Assembly (NCBI GenBank): GCA_016212515.1
Contig: JACRFZ010000069.1
Span: 1-60,294 of the forward strand
Length of the DNA stretch: 60,294 nt
Direction: 5' to 3'
Origin: Candidatus Melainabacteria bacterium
GTDB lineage: Bacteria; Cyanobacteriota; Vampirovibrionia; Obscuribacterales; Obscuribacteraceae
Under the pieces are notes generated by a model. That model did no database searches and was not told the origin of the DNA. It saw only the letters and a list, made by a program, of their open reading frames with translations. Every line of letters begins with the position of its first letter. Position 1 is the first letter of the stretch. Both the position numbers and the translations under genes were made by a program. This document shows positions 51,401 through 59,927 of the stretch, piece after piece.

Positions 51401-54217
51401 ATGGTACTTGAAGCCCGTGATATAAAGCAGCAAAACCTTGAGACCGGTCAACCCAGACAAGACATTCCGTCGACACTACGAACCCTCATCGATGGCTTTC
51501 CTAAACATGCAAACAACGTAGCCCTGGTAAGCTTCGCGAAGGACAACTCATACAGTTATACTTATAAACCCCTTTACGATCTAATCACGAGCATCGCCAG
51601 AGGGCTGCACAGTCAGGGTGTCAAGAAGGGAGACAACCTCCTGTTCTATGCTCCCACCACCTCGTCCTGGATCATTTCGGCCCTGGCTGGAATCTACTGC
51701 GGCGCCACCGTGGTACCACTTGATCCCCAGCATGCAGACGAGATATTGCGGCACTCTCTCAAAGACTGTAATGCCGGCTGGCTCTTCACCGATGAAGCGG
51801 GAGCGAAAAAATTGAAGGCGGTACTGCCCCCCGGTCAAGACCGACATAGAATCATCCGTCTTGATCAGGAAGACAGCATTGACGGATGGAGAGCTCTAGC
51901 TCTGGCTCGCGAAGACATCATATTCAGTCAAATCAATACAAATGACACTGCTGTTCTGTTCTACACTTCGGGCACCACAGGTATGCCCAAAGGGGTGCCA
52001 CTTAGCCATGCCAACATGCTTCTGCAGCTAGAGGCCATTGCCGGCCTCGACCTTCTGCGCAGCCAGGACAGAGTCTTACTGCCGCTACCGCTCTTTCATG
52101 TCTACCCTCTCAATATCGGTCTAATGGCACCGTTAAGAATGGGACTGACCGTGGTCCTACCCTATTCACTGACCGGACCGGAAATTATGCGCGCCATCAA
52201 ATCAGGCAGCACTTCCGTAGTGATTGCCGTGCCCAGACTGATGAGATCACTTTACGAAGGAATCGCAGCAAGGCTCTCCAGTAAACTTCCGGTCAATATG
52301 ATTTTTGCGGTGGGCATGCTCTGGTGTCAATGGATGGACCGCGCTTTCGGTCTGAGACCGGGCAAACTGCTCTTTGCGGCACTTCGCAAGCAACTGGGCC
52401 CGGATCTAAGGCTTTTCTGCTGCGGTGGCGCCCCTTTAGAAGAGAGCCTCTGCCGTAAGATAAGAGCACTAGGCTTTAAAGTCGCCGTCGGTTACGGTCT
52501 GACAGAAACATCTCCACTACTGACAATCCGCATGCCTGACGATGGAGATCTAAATAGCGTCGGTACACCGATTCCGCTGGTAGAAGTGAGGATTGAGCCG
52601 AAAAAGAATCCAAAGAAAACAAACGAATGCACCTCTGGAGAAATTTTGGCCCGCGGAGCCAATGTTTTTAGCGGCTATCGCAATCTCCCGGACCTGGACC
52701 GAAAAGCCTTTACTAATGATGGCTGGTTCCGCACCGGTGATCTGGGCTACTTCAAAGATGGACACCTGCATGTTCTCGGTCGGGCTTCTACGCTCATTGT
52801 CATGGAAGGAGGCGAGAAACTTCAGCCGGAGAATCTGGAAGAGACCCTGACAAAGCATCCATCCATAGCAGAGATGGGTGTTCTGCAGATCGATCACAAA
52901 CTGGTAGCACTAATTGTGCCAAACTTACAAGAAATCGGCGATAGAGACGTAAAGGCTGCCATATCCCAGGCTGTTAAGGATGCTTCCGCCAACTTAGCCT
53001 CATATATGCAAATTACAAGCTTTGCCACCACCAATGAACCACTACCCAGAACCAATCTCGGCAAGCTCAAAAGACACGAACTGAGCGCTCGTTTTTCACG
53101 AGCCAAAGCGCTCATGCAAGAAAGACAGGGAAAGCTCAAAGCCAGTCAAGCCGGTGCAAAGGCCGGCGCAAGCCCAGAGGATGAAGCGCTGCTGGCACAA
53201 CCGCAGGCAGCAAAGTGCATGGACTGGCTCAAGTCGCATTATGCCCAGGCCAACATTGATCTGGACACAAGCCCTCAGTTAGACCTCGGTATAGACTCAC
53301 TGGAATGGCTCAGTCTCACCCTTGAACTGGCTGAACACACGGGAGTGGAACTATCTGCCGACGCCATCTCGAAGGTTTCTACGGTGCGAGGGCTCTTGCA
53401 GGAAGTTGTCGAAGCCAAGAACGGCGGTGAGAAGGCCCCTTCACCACTGACCTCGCCGCAGCTCTATCTAAATGAGAAGCAGACTGAATATCTCAAACCG
53501 CTCACGCCGGTTCAATCTAAACTATCCCTCTTCCTCTACAAATTCAACCAGGGTCTCATGAGCCCATTCAAGGTGCAAGCCATCGGATTGGAGCACTTGC
53601 AAAACAAACAAATTGTCTTTGTGCCCAATCACACAAGCTATATTGATGCCTTCGCCCTGGCTGCCGCGCTACCGCTGGCTCGATTGATGAACACGCAGTG
53701 GGCAGGCTGGACCGGTATAGCCTTCGGCAATCCGATATTCTCGGCCCTCAGTCGGCTGACTCGAGTATTCCCAATTGAAGCAAAGCAATCACTCTTTGCC
53801 AGTCTGGCACTAGCCGCTTCCGTACTCAAGGCAGGCGACAATCTAGTCTGGTTTCCCGAAGGTGAACGCACCCTGGACGGGCGCTTGCTGCCCTTCAAAC
53901 ACGGCATCGGACTGCTTCTCCAGAAAAGCGAAGTGACAGTAGTGCCGGTTTTCCTGGACGGTACAGGAGAAGCTCTACCGCCGGGGTCCTTTTTCCCAAG
54001 AATGAAACCGATTCGGGTTCTCTTCGGTGCCACCACTACGGCAGCCCAGCTTGAAGCGGAAGGACCTGGTAAGGAGCCGGCCGAGCGCATCGCCAATGCC
54101 CTGCAAAAGAGAGTGGAAGTGCTGTCGAAAAGTCCTCGCGGCTTGAAAGCACCAGCAAAGGATCCATATCGGAAGACCGAAACAGGCAAATCAGACAATC
54201 TGGAACGAAATGCTTGA
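51401..54217 (+). CDS. Acyl-AMP ligase / acyl carrier / PlsC acyltransferase fusion
   Basis: 938 residues, ATG after AGGTGAAAG. Three modules: an AMP-dependent ligase (about 20-560) with YTSGTTGMPKG near 188, YGLTETSP and WFRTGDLG; a phosphopantetheine carrier domain (about 600-670) with LGIDSLEWL, whose Ser carries the cofactor; and a PlsC domain (about 710-900) with NHTSYID (HxxxxD) and WFPEGERT. The ligase could load a fatty acid onto the carrier and PlsC move it to a lysolipid. This resembles Aas-type re-acylation but adds a built-in carrier. Next to a patatin, a deacylation-reacylation cycle is plausible. Confidence 0.9.
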   Translation: MVLEARDIKQQNLETGQPRQDIPSTLRTLIDGFPKHANNVALVSFAKDNSYSYTYKPLYDLITSIARGLHSQGVKKGDNLLFYAPTTSSWIISALAGIYCGATVVPLDPQHADEILRHSLKDCNAGWLFTDEAGAKKLKAVLPPGQDRHRIIRLDQEDSIDGWRALALAREDIIFSQINTNDTAVLFYTSGTTGMPKGVPLSHANMLLQLEAIAGLDLLRSQDRVLLPLPLFHVYPLNIGLMAPLRMGLTVVLPYSLTGPEIMRAIKSGSTSVVIAVPRLMRSLYEGIAARLSSKLPVNMIFAVGMLWCQWMDRAFGLRPGKLLFAALRKQLGPDLRLFCCGGAPLEESLCRKIRALGFKVAVGYGLTETSPLLTIRMPDDGDLNSVGTPIPLVEVRIEPKKNPKKTNECTSGEILARGANVFSGYRNLPDLDRKAFTNDGWFRTGDLGYFKDGHLHVLGRASTLIVMEGGEKLQPENLEETLTKHPSIAEMGVLQIDHKLVALIVPNLQEIGDRDVKAAISQAVKDASANLASYMQITSFATTNEPLPRTNLGKLKRHELSARFSRAKALMQERQGKLKASQAGAKAGASPEDEALLAQPQAAKCMDWLKSHYAQANIDLDTSPQLDLGIDSLEWLSLTLELAEHTGVELSADAISKVSTVRGLLQEVVEAKNGGEKAPSPLTSPQLYLNEKQTEYLKPLTPVQSKLSLFLYKFNQGLMSPFKVQAIGLEHLQNKQIVFVPNHTSYIDAFALAAALPLARLMNTQWAGWTGIAFGNPIFSALSRLTRVFPIEAKQSLFASLALAASVLKAGDNLVWFPEGERTLDGRLLPFKHGIGLLLQKSEVTVVPVFLDGTGEALPPGSFFPRMKPIRVLFGATTTAAQLEAEGPGKEPAERIANALQKRVEVLSKSPRGLKAPAKDPYRKTETGKSDNLERNA

Positions 54218-54262
54218 TGCCGGAGTCTCACACTGTATACGTATCTAAACGGGTAAACCAAA

Positions 54263-54580
54263 ATGAACACCTATTCTAATTTCGGAATACCGGTCAACGC
54301 CGGTAAAGCCGAACTTTCGCCCCATGGAGGACTGCATCTGCGCACAGATGAGCAGATTCGCCGGGATATCGAAGCAAGGCGATCGCCGGTGGCTCAAAAC
54401 AAAGGGCCGCTGAGCAGGCAGAATCTGCAGCTAATGGCAATCGAAGCAAGTTACATGCCAAACCTCGCCTTTAGCGGCTCACTCATAAATAAGCAGAATA
54501 AGGACATAACAACAGCAAGAAGCCAGGCCAATCATGAAAGAAACATACAGCGCTGCGCCCTCGCCTACTGGGCGACTTGA
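54263..54580 (+). CDS. Small hypothetical protein
   Basis: 105 residues, ATG after a weak GGGT. Polar, basic, probably disordered. Overlaps the start of the following acetyltransferase by 47 bases in another frame, which suggests translational coupling if real. No motif recognised. It sits in the same transcript direction as the ligase fusion. Confidence 0.5.
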   Translation: MNTYSNFGIPVNAGKAELSPHGGLHLRTDEQIRRDIEARRSPVAQNKGPLSRQNLQLMAIEASYMPNLAFSGSLINKQNKDITTARSQANHERNIQRCALAYWAT

Positions 54581-55139
54581 GACCAGGCACCGGTCTGAGG
54601 AAGAGCCGCCAACAGCGGATACCGTCTTTACCTTGAGAGACGGAAGCGTAGCCGTAATTAGAGACCTTACCGCTGAAGACAAATCCTCCCTTAATGAAAT
54701 AATGGACCACTTGAGTCCAGACTCGGTCTACATGCGCTTTCTAACCGCAAAAGTTAGACTCAGCTCAAAAGAACTCGCCTACTTCACAGAAATCGATCAG
54801 AAGCACCATGTAGCGCTTCTAGCCAGCATCAGGCAAGATAATCACCTCGTGCCGGTTGGTGTGGCCAGGTATATTCAAAACACACCAGCCGGTGATGAGG
54901 CGGAAGTAGCGTTCACGATCGAAGACAACTATCAGAATCTCGGCATCGGCACCCTCTTACTGAAAAAGCTTACCCAACTTGCCTTTCAAGCAGGCATCAA
55001 GACCTTCACGGCCCTGGTCCTACCGGAGAACCGCAAGATGCTTAACCTTTTTGGAAATTCCCATCTGGCCATGACTAGAACCACCAATAGTGCCGGCGCA
55101 CTGGAGATTAAGCTGACAATCTGCGATCAGACTGCCTGA
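54534..55139 (+). CDS. GNAT acetyltransferase resembling the PatZ acetyltransferase domain
   Basis: 201 residues. The ATG follows a weak purine stretch. Motifs: AVIRDLTAEDKSSLNEIMDH, SPDSVYMRFLTAKVRLSSKE, VGVARYIQ, AEVAFTIEDNYQNLGIGTLL (acetyl-CoA motif A) and ENRKMLNLF. This order matches the GNAT domain of Pat/PatZ enzymes that acetylate and switch off acyl-CoA synthetases. The ligase fusion just upstream is a natural candidate target, which is inference from adjacency. Ends at a strong terminator. Confidence 0.82.
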   Translation: MKETYSAAPSPTGRLETRHRSEEEPPTADTVFTLRDGSVAVIRDLTAEDKSSLNEIMDHLSPDSVYMRFLTAKVRLSSKELAYFTEIDQKHHVALLASIRQDNHLVPVGVARYIQNTPAGDEAEVAFTIEDNYQNLGIGTLLLKKLTQLAFQAGIKTFTALVLPENRKMLNLFGNSHLAMTRTTNSAGALEIKLTICDQTA

Positions 55140-55171
55140 AAGCAAGCAAAGCCTTAATATTGGAATAATGC

Positions 55172-55206
55172 AAAGAGCCGGTGAAAATGTTTCACCGGCT
55201 CTTTCA
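55172..55206. terminator. Bidirectional intrinsic terminator
   Basis: AAAGAGCCGGTGAAA and TTTCACCGGCTCTTT are perfectly complementary around ATG. T-runs occur on both strands, and the element lies between convergent genes. Confidence 0.88.
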
Positions 55207-55224
55207 ACTAGAGAGAAAGGAGGC

Positions 55225-55749
55225 TCAGGTCTTTGCCACCCTTTCTTCTTCAGTACATCTTATATCCCGAGCACCGCCCGTTTTGAATATCTCAATTGCA
55301 GACTTAACTTCTTTTCCATCGATGGTGTGAACAGAAAGAAGAATATTGCCGTTCTTGAGCTTTCCTTCATACTGTTTGGCCTCATACTCAGGCACGCCCA
55401 ATCCGATCAGACCACCGGTGATACCGCCACAGGTCGCGCCCACGGCCACGCCGCTAAGAGCTGCTACTATCGGTCCGGCCACTAGAAAGGGACCGATGCC
55501 CGGTATGGCCAGTACTCCTACACCGGCCAACCAGCCAAGGGCGCCACCGAGAAGGGCCCCTGCACCGGCACCGGTGGCAGTTCCCTCGGGGGCTTTTGTA
55601 TGCACCTCGTGGCCAAAGTCGCGCACCCCTGTACTGTCAGGCATCATCAGCGAAATATCGCTATTGAAGAAGCCAGCCATTCTTAGCGCATCTACGATCT
55701 TTTTAGCTTGAGACTCCGTCGGAATAATGCATAAAACTGCTTGTTTCAT
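55225..55749 (-). CDS. Glycine-zipper general-stress-like protein
   Basis: 174 residues, ATG after GGAGAAAAT. The N-terminus (QAVLCIIPTESQAKKIVDAL) is like the 17M/YflT general stress domain, followed by a long Gly/Ala-rich glycine-zipper region (about 60-115, GTATGAGAGALLGGALGWLA) likely to insert in a membrane, then a short C-terminal alpha-beta part (GNILLSVHTIDGKEVKSAIE). Similar proteins appear among stress-induced genes; biochemical role unknown. The hemerythrin-like gene lies 15 bases upstream on the same strand. Confidence 0.75.
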   Translation of the reverse strand: MKQAVLCIIPTESQAKKIVDALRMAGFFNSDISLMMPDSTGVRDFGHEVHTKAPEGTATGAGAGALLGGALGWLAGVGVLAIPGIGPFLVAGPIVAALSGVAVGATCGGITGGLIGLGVPEYEAKQYEGKLKNGNILLSVHTIDGKEVKSAIEIFKTGGARDIRCTEEERVAKT

Positions 55750-55764
55750 ATTTTCTCCAATTTT

Positions 55765-56274
55765 TCAATTACTAGCCGGTTCTGAACGGGAAGCATGAAG
55801 CACCTGAGTCGGACGATGGCGACCAGCCTCGACCTTATCGGTAAGTCTGGTGAGAAGCCTTGCCGACTCGAGATCGAGACCGTCCTTGATGCGCGGCATC
55901 AGAACGCGATACTGCCAGCGCACATAATCATCGAGGGCATTTGTCAGCATCGACAATAGCGAAAGACCCGGATCACAATCGACAGCCTCCAACTGCTCGG
56001 CCAGAAGCCGAATACCCCGCAGGCGCCGCTGAAACTCTACCCGCAAGGAAAGCTCACCAATCAAGGGCGAAAGTATCCACTGCTCATCTTCCAGGCTGGG
56101 AGTAATATACTCCCGGCACATGGTTCTCATCTTCAGAGCCAGACTCTCTCTTTCTTCCAGCGCCGCACGCACGGCTTTGCGTCCATAATGAGCGCAGACC
56201 AGGGCAACACCGTGATCTCTTGCCAGAGGCTTCAAACCAGGATAACTACTCAATGCCAAATTCATATTTCTCAC
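55765..56274 (-). CDS. Hemerythrin-like helical protein
   Basis: 169 residues from a GTG with AAGGAG eight bases upstream. Four-helix layout: LARDHGVALVCAHYG (His ligands), DEQWILSPLIG, an amphipathic helix with FQRRLRGIRLLAEQLE, and ALDDYVRWQYRVLMPRI. It resembles HHE-type hemerythrins, which bind oxygen, NO or iron at a diiron site, but the His in helix 3 is not obvious, so metal binding may be partial. Cotranscribed with the glycine-zipper gene. Confidence 0.55.
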   Translation of the reverse strand: MRNMNLALSSYPGLKPLARDHGVALVCAHYGRKAVRAALEERESLALKMRTMCREYITPSLEDEQWILSPLIGELSLRVEFQRRLRGIRLLAEQLEAVDCDPGLSLLSMLTNALDDYVRWQYRVLMPRIKDGLDLESARLLTRLTDKVEAGRHRPTQVLHASRSEPASN

Positions 56275-56396
56275 TTCTTCAGCTCCTTCTCAGCCAGCTT
56301 TGCCTGGTCTTGCGGATTCATCCACTGCTATGGAAACATGACTGCCATTAAAACGCGGTGAAAATCGACAATTCCCGAAAAGCAACCCCGGGGTAA

Positions 56397-56435
56397 AAGG
56401 TAGAGAGAAGACAATCCACAAGCCTTCTCTCTATC
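56397..56435 (-). terminator. Terminator of the downstream minus-strand gene
   Basis: TAGAGAGAAG pairs with CTTCTCTCTA across a 13-base loop. In the minus direction the stem is followed by TTTT, fitting the end of the gene starting at 57467. Confidence 0.6.
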
Positions 56436-56501
56436 TTGCAAGCGCTACTGGCTTGCTCCTCAGTTTAGCCGCCACGGCAGGCGGTGCGGCGGCGCCGGAG
56501 C

Positions 56502-57467
56502 TTACATATTGCCGGCGCCCATCACTACGGCCACCTGGGTGACCTCACCGAAGCGCAGATTAAGCGGCCGCCCTACAAATAGCGCACCAGAGCCGCTATG
56601 AAAAACGAGCATATGATTGATACCGTCTTCCTCTGTGCCGATGCCGACACCGGCAGGAATTCGCCCTGATACCAGGGGAGAACCATTAGCCATACCGGAA
56701 GGAATGGCGTATGTACAGACTGTATGAGCCGGCTTACTGGCAAGCACATAGGAGTCGACAACAAAGGCCTCAATCGGAACGACAGTGCCTTTTTCGGTGC
56801 GCATAGAGGTGAAGCGCAGACTGAAGTTATCGTGCTCCTTCTCGACAATCTCACCAATAACAACCGAACCGGCAGGAATGATGTAGTGACCAAGAGCTAC
56901 GTCCTTCTGCACTACGGCCTCCACAAGATCGCCGCTTCTCACCTGTCCGCCGATATTGGTCGTCAAGGTAATGGGGAAAGTCATGCCGGCCGGCGCATAT
57001 ACTCGCCGCTCCAGTATGGAAACCGAGCCCCGCACCTCATTGTCTCGCTTCAAGGTATCTACATAACTAGCTGTCTTTTCAGGATCAGACAGAAACCTTT
57101 GAATAGAATCACTCCAACTGGCAGCCAGATTATCCACAGTCAGTCCGGCCAGTCGGGCGCTCTCACTGTCTACAGTGGCCACACGTCGTCCATCCAGAAG
57201 TAGCACAACGGCGCCATTCTCCCTGGCGGTCGTAAGCGAGGCGGCGGAACGATCATGTGCCAGGACGAGAGCATTGTCCAGCGCATCCTGGGCCATCCAG
57301 GCCCGGTGCTCAGCCCCATATCCGGCTGCAGCAGCCATTCTCATAACAGGCTCTCCACCCAGGGTTACGGCATCACCCTGGGGGAACCCGGCTCTTGCCG
57401 GCTGTCCCACGAATGTCGCCGCCAATATCGCCGCCAGAAGAAGACCTTCTCTCTTTACTTTAGTCAT
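56502..57467 (-). CDS. Exported protein, tandem paralogue A
   Basis: 321 residues, ATG after AAGGTGAATGAA. Signal peptide (LLLAAILAATFVGQPARA). An N-terminal alpha-beta domain (ALDNALVLAHDRSAA, VLLLDGRRVATVDSESARLA, SWSDSIQRFL) precedes a beta-barrel-like domain containing GDLVEAVVQKDVALGHYIIP and AGSVVIGEIVEKEH, reminiscent of envelope proteins with a 'PAGS-x-V-x-G-x-V' strand. The same order occurs in the gene directly upstream (paralogue B), so the pair arose by duplication. Function unknown; periplasmic or surface location likely. Confidence 0.8.
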   Translation of the reverse strand: MTKVKREGLLLAAILAATFVGQPARAGFPQGDAVTLGGEPVMRMAAAAGYGAEHRAWMAQDALDNALVLAHDRSAASLTTARENGAVVLLLDGRRVATVDSESARLAGLTVDNLAASWSDSIQRFLSDPEKTASYVDTLKRDNEVRGSVSILERRVYAPAGMTFPITLTTNIGGQVRSGDLVEAVVQKDVALGHYIIPAGSVVIGEIVEKEHDNFSLRFTSMRTEKGTVVPIEAFVVDSYVLASKPAHTVCTYAIPSGMANGSPLVSGRIPAGVGIGTEEDGINHMLVFHSGSGALFVGRPLNLRFGEVTQVAVVMGAGNM

Positions 57468-57536
57468 TTCATTCACCTTAATCTATTTATACTTCGGCGC
57501 CGTGGCGCCCCAATTTTAGTTGAGCCCAAGCCGGCT

Positions 57537-58604
57537 TCAGAGGGTTCGGCCCGAAACAGCAATCACCGTAGTGGCTGAAAGTTGCATGAGCATGGGTTCA
57601 CCCACCGGCACGGTTATGGCAATGGGCTCTCTTCTGAAAATCAGTCTCGGAAAGTGATTGTCAGGGGTCAGTTGATCATCGACCGAAGCCCCTTTCCAGG
57701 CCCCGACAATGTGTCCCTTGGCAGGAGTGACACGCACGGTCACCAGACTATCGCTCTTCAGGGTAGTGCCCTGCTCGCAACAATTGGCGAAGACCGGCTT
57801 GATATTGATCTGGCGCCAGGAGTTCACGCCCCCGTAGACATGCGCCTCGATGGGAATGCGCTTACCATCGGGAGTGCGCATCTCATGAAAGTTCACAGAG
57901 AACCCATCCTTACCGCAGAAATTATTGGAAGTATATTCCTTGGCATCGACAATCTCACCGAAAATTCTTGTCCCGGCCGGCATATAGCTGGCGAAGGAAG
58001 TGCGCATGGGTACGTCATGGGTAATGACAGCCTCCACTTGATCACCAACTACGGCCGTTGACGTGGATATGGGTGTTGTGAGGGCAATGGGGAACAACAT
58101 CTCAGAAGTAGCTACAGCAATCTCATCACGCAGGAGAGTGTTTTGCATCCTCACCTGCTTGAGCGGATACTTGCCCGTCAGAAGCGATAGATAACGACCG
58201 ATAGAAGCAGAATCGGCCAGACAAATGCGAATACTATCCGCCCACTTCTCAGCCAGTTGCATTTGCGTCATGTGATTACGCGTAGCGCTGTTGCCATCGG
58301 CCGTAACTATATGATAGTCATCCAGCGTGACGATTGGGTTGCGATTCTGAATGCGAACCCGAACTGCATCAGGGCCCAAATCACTGGCTGAAACCAAGGC
58401 ATGGTCAAGATTTCTCTGAACAATCTGAGCTCGCTCAAGGGCTGTCATCCCATCAGCATTCGAGTCAATTACAAAGAGATTTCCACAAGCACTGATCATT
58501 GTACTCTCAGATAAGAGCACTCTGTCCTGGGCCATTGCTGCCGGTATCATAGACAGTTGCAGTATCGCAGCTGATACTAAACCGATACTCAAAGCTCTAA
58601 TCAT
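57537..58604 (-). CDS. Exported protein, tandem paralogue B
   Basis: 355 residues, ATG after AGGTGAATATA. Signal peptide cleaved near AMAQD. Parallel segments to paralogue A: RNLDHALVSASDLGPDAVRV, WADSIRICLADSAS, VVGDQVEAVITHDV and MPAGTRIFGEIVDAKE. It has extra Cys residues (SACGN, FCGKD, FANCCEQ) that A mostly lacks. Divergence between the copies is high, so the duplication is old. Function unknown. A hairpin-rich leader of 400 bases lies upstream. Confidence 0.8.
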   Translation of the reverse strand: MIRALSIGLVSAAILQLSMIPAAMAQDRVLLSESTMISACGNLFVIDSNADGMTALERAQIVQRNLDHALVSASDLGPDAVRVRIQNRNPIVTLDDYHIVTADGNSATRNHMTQMQLAEKWADSIRICLADSASIGRYLSLLTGKYPLKQVRMQNTLLRDEIAVATSEMLFPIALTTPISTSTAVVGDQVEAVITHDVPMRTSFASYMPAGTRIFGEIVDAKEYTSNNFCGKDGFSVNFHEMRTPDGKRIPIEAHVYGGVNSWRQINIKPVFANCCEQGTTLKSDSLVTVRVTPAKGHIVGAWKGASVDDQLTPDNHFPRLIFRREPIAITVPVGEPMLMQLSATTVIAVSGRTL

Positions 58605-59008
58605 TATATTCACCTATTTTTGCAAGGATGCGAGCAGATCAGTCAATAGAAGCGAAGCCACTTTCCGAAGAAAACGCCAAGGCTAAGTCTGCACTGGCAG
58701 GAAGAACACTCTTCTGCCGGCTTAGTTCAGCAACTCTGCCGCTCGAACTAAGTAAGATGGAAACACGAGCAAAGTGAAAGTGCGGTGAACACATTCCTTT
58801 GATACAGATTCAATTCCAGTCGGCAAACTTGCAAATTTGACCAAACGCTGAGGCAGAAAGGTCTTTCGACATACATCAACAACGTCGATGTTCACCTGAA
58901 TTTTACAATACAAGGCTATACTGCGGACAGATGCGTCCAGCGGTCGAAGTTTCATATCGACTGTAAGCAATCCAGTTTGGTATTGGTGAGGCGCACAAGG
59001 AGCACAAA
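58605..59008. other. Intergenic region with two hairpins
   Basis: Between divergent genes. Hairpin GGCA-G-GAAGA-ACAC-TCTTC-TGCC at 58696-58718 and inverted repeat CTTAGTTC (58721-58728) / GAACTAAG (58745-58752) lie about 100-150 bases before paralogue B. No convincing protein frame. Likely holds both promoters. Confidence 0.45.
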
Positions 59009-59734
59009 ATGACGGAATCTAAAGACACTGAAGCGGGGCGAGGCTGGAAATGCTTTGGCTGGCTGGAACCGGAAGAGAAGGCAATAGACACCCTGACAGC
59101 TTTCATAAATGACTCAGAACACGAACTAATTGCCGTAATTACTGCGCTACAGGCAAATGTCGACCTCATTTACGAGGAACAGAGGCGCAATCATCTAGAA
59201 CTAGACAAATTCACCAAGGTGAACAGGACCATAGCCAGACTGACAAAAGACACCAAGGTACTGGCTTCCGTTGCGGAACTGGCAAAAGCCGCTCGCTCCA
59301 ACAGTAAACAGACTCTAGCACAACTGATGAAGGAAATAGCCCGAGACACCAAGGCCGCTTTTGCCAGCAGTCAAGTCACACTGAACTGCAATATAGCTGA
59401 GGGAACAAACCTGATCGGTCAATTCGGCGCGCTTAAGCTGATGATTACCGGCATGCTTCTCGCCGTTCTTCATAAATGCAAGCGGCTGGATACGGTCACA
59501 ATTGTAGGTTTGACAAGTAAACGGAAAGTATCCCTGTCTTTTGACACCGGAATTGATACCGGAGAGGGAGTTTTCACACCATGGAAACTTGGCCAACTTA
59601 GATTGACACCTATGAACGGTGACGGGATAGGCCTATCGGCAGTAGATGCCATGGCCAGGTTACATAGAGGACAACTGACGGTGAAGACGATGGCGGATGA
59701 TCGAAAAGTCTATCGCCTACTCTTCAAAGTGTAG
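59009..59734 (+). CDS. Degenerate histidine kinase
   Basis: 241 residues, ATG after AAGGAG. A short dimerisation helix carries the phospho-acceptor-like His38 in SEHELIAVITALQ. The ATPase region keeps the G2 box NGDGIGLSAVDAMARLHRGQ and a G1-like DTGIDTGEGV, but where the N-box Asn should be the sequence reads ITGMLLAVLHKC, so Mg-ATP binding may be impaired. No membrane or sensor domain. It precedes a receiver gene by about 190 bases on the same strand. It may act as a scaffold, or as a kinase with altered chemistry. Confidence 0.7.
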   Translation: MTESKDTEAGRGWKCFGWLEPEEKAIDTLTAFINDSEHELIAVITALQANVDLIYEEQRRNHLELDKFTKVNRTIARLTKDTKVLASVAELAKAARSNSKQTLAQLMKEIARDTKAAFASSQVTLNCNIAEGTNLIGQFGALKLMITGMLLAVLHKCKRLDTVTIVGLTSKRKVSLSFDTGIDTGEGVFTPWKLGQLRLTPMNGDGIGLSAVDAMARLHRGQLTVKTMADDRKVYRLLFKV

Positions 59735-59839
59735 GCTGGCACAGCACCATTTTCGATACCACCTCTATATCATTAAATTATACCTCGGGGCATTTTTTTG
59801 TTCTCATTCAAGTTAGAATCAAGCCATTGAACTTCATTT

Positions 59840-59882
59840 GAAAATGACCGGCGCATTGAACAACTTACTGCCGGTCATCTTC
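59840..59882 (+). promoter_or_regulatory. Hairpin in the leader of the receiver gene
   Basis: ATGACCGGC (59844-59852) and GCCGGTCAT (59870-59878) pair over nine bases, extended by GAA/TTC. It lies 45 bases before the next start, with no T-run after it. Confidence 0.5.
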
Positions 59883-59927
59883 GAATCTTGGAGCCGGTGT
59901 CACCAGTCAGCACCCGGGAGCACAAAA

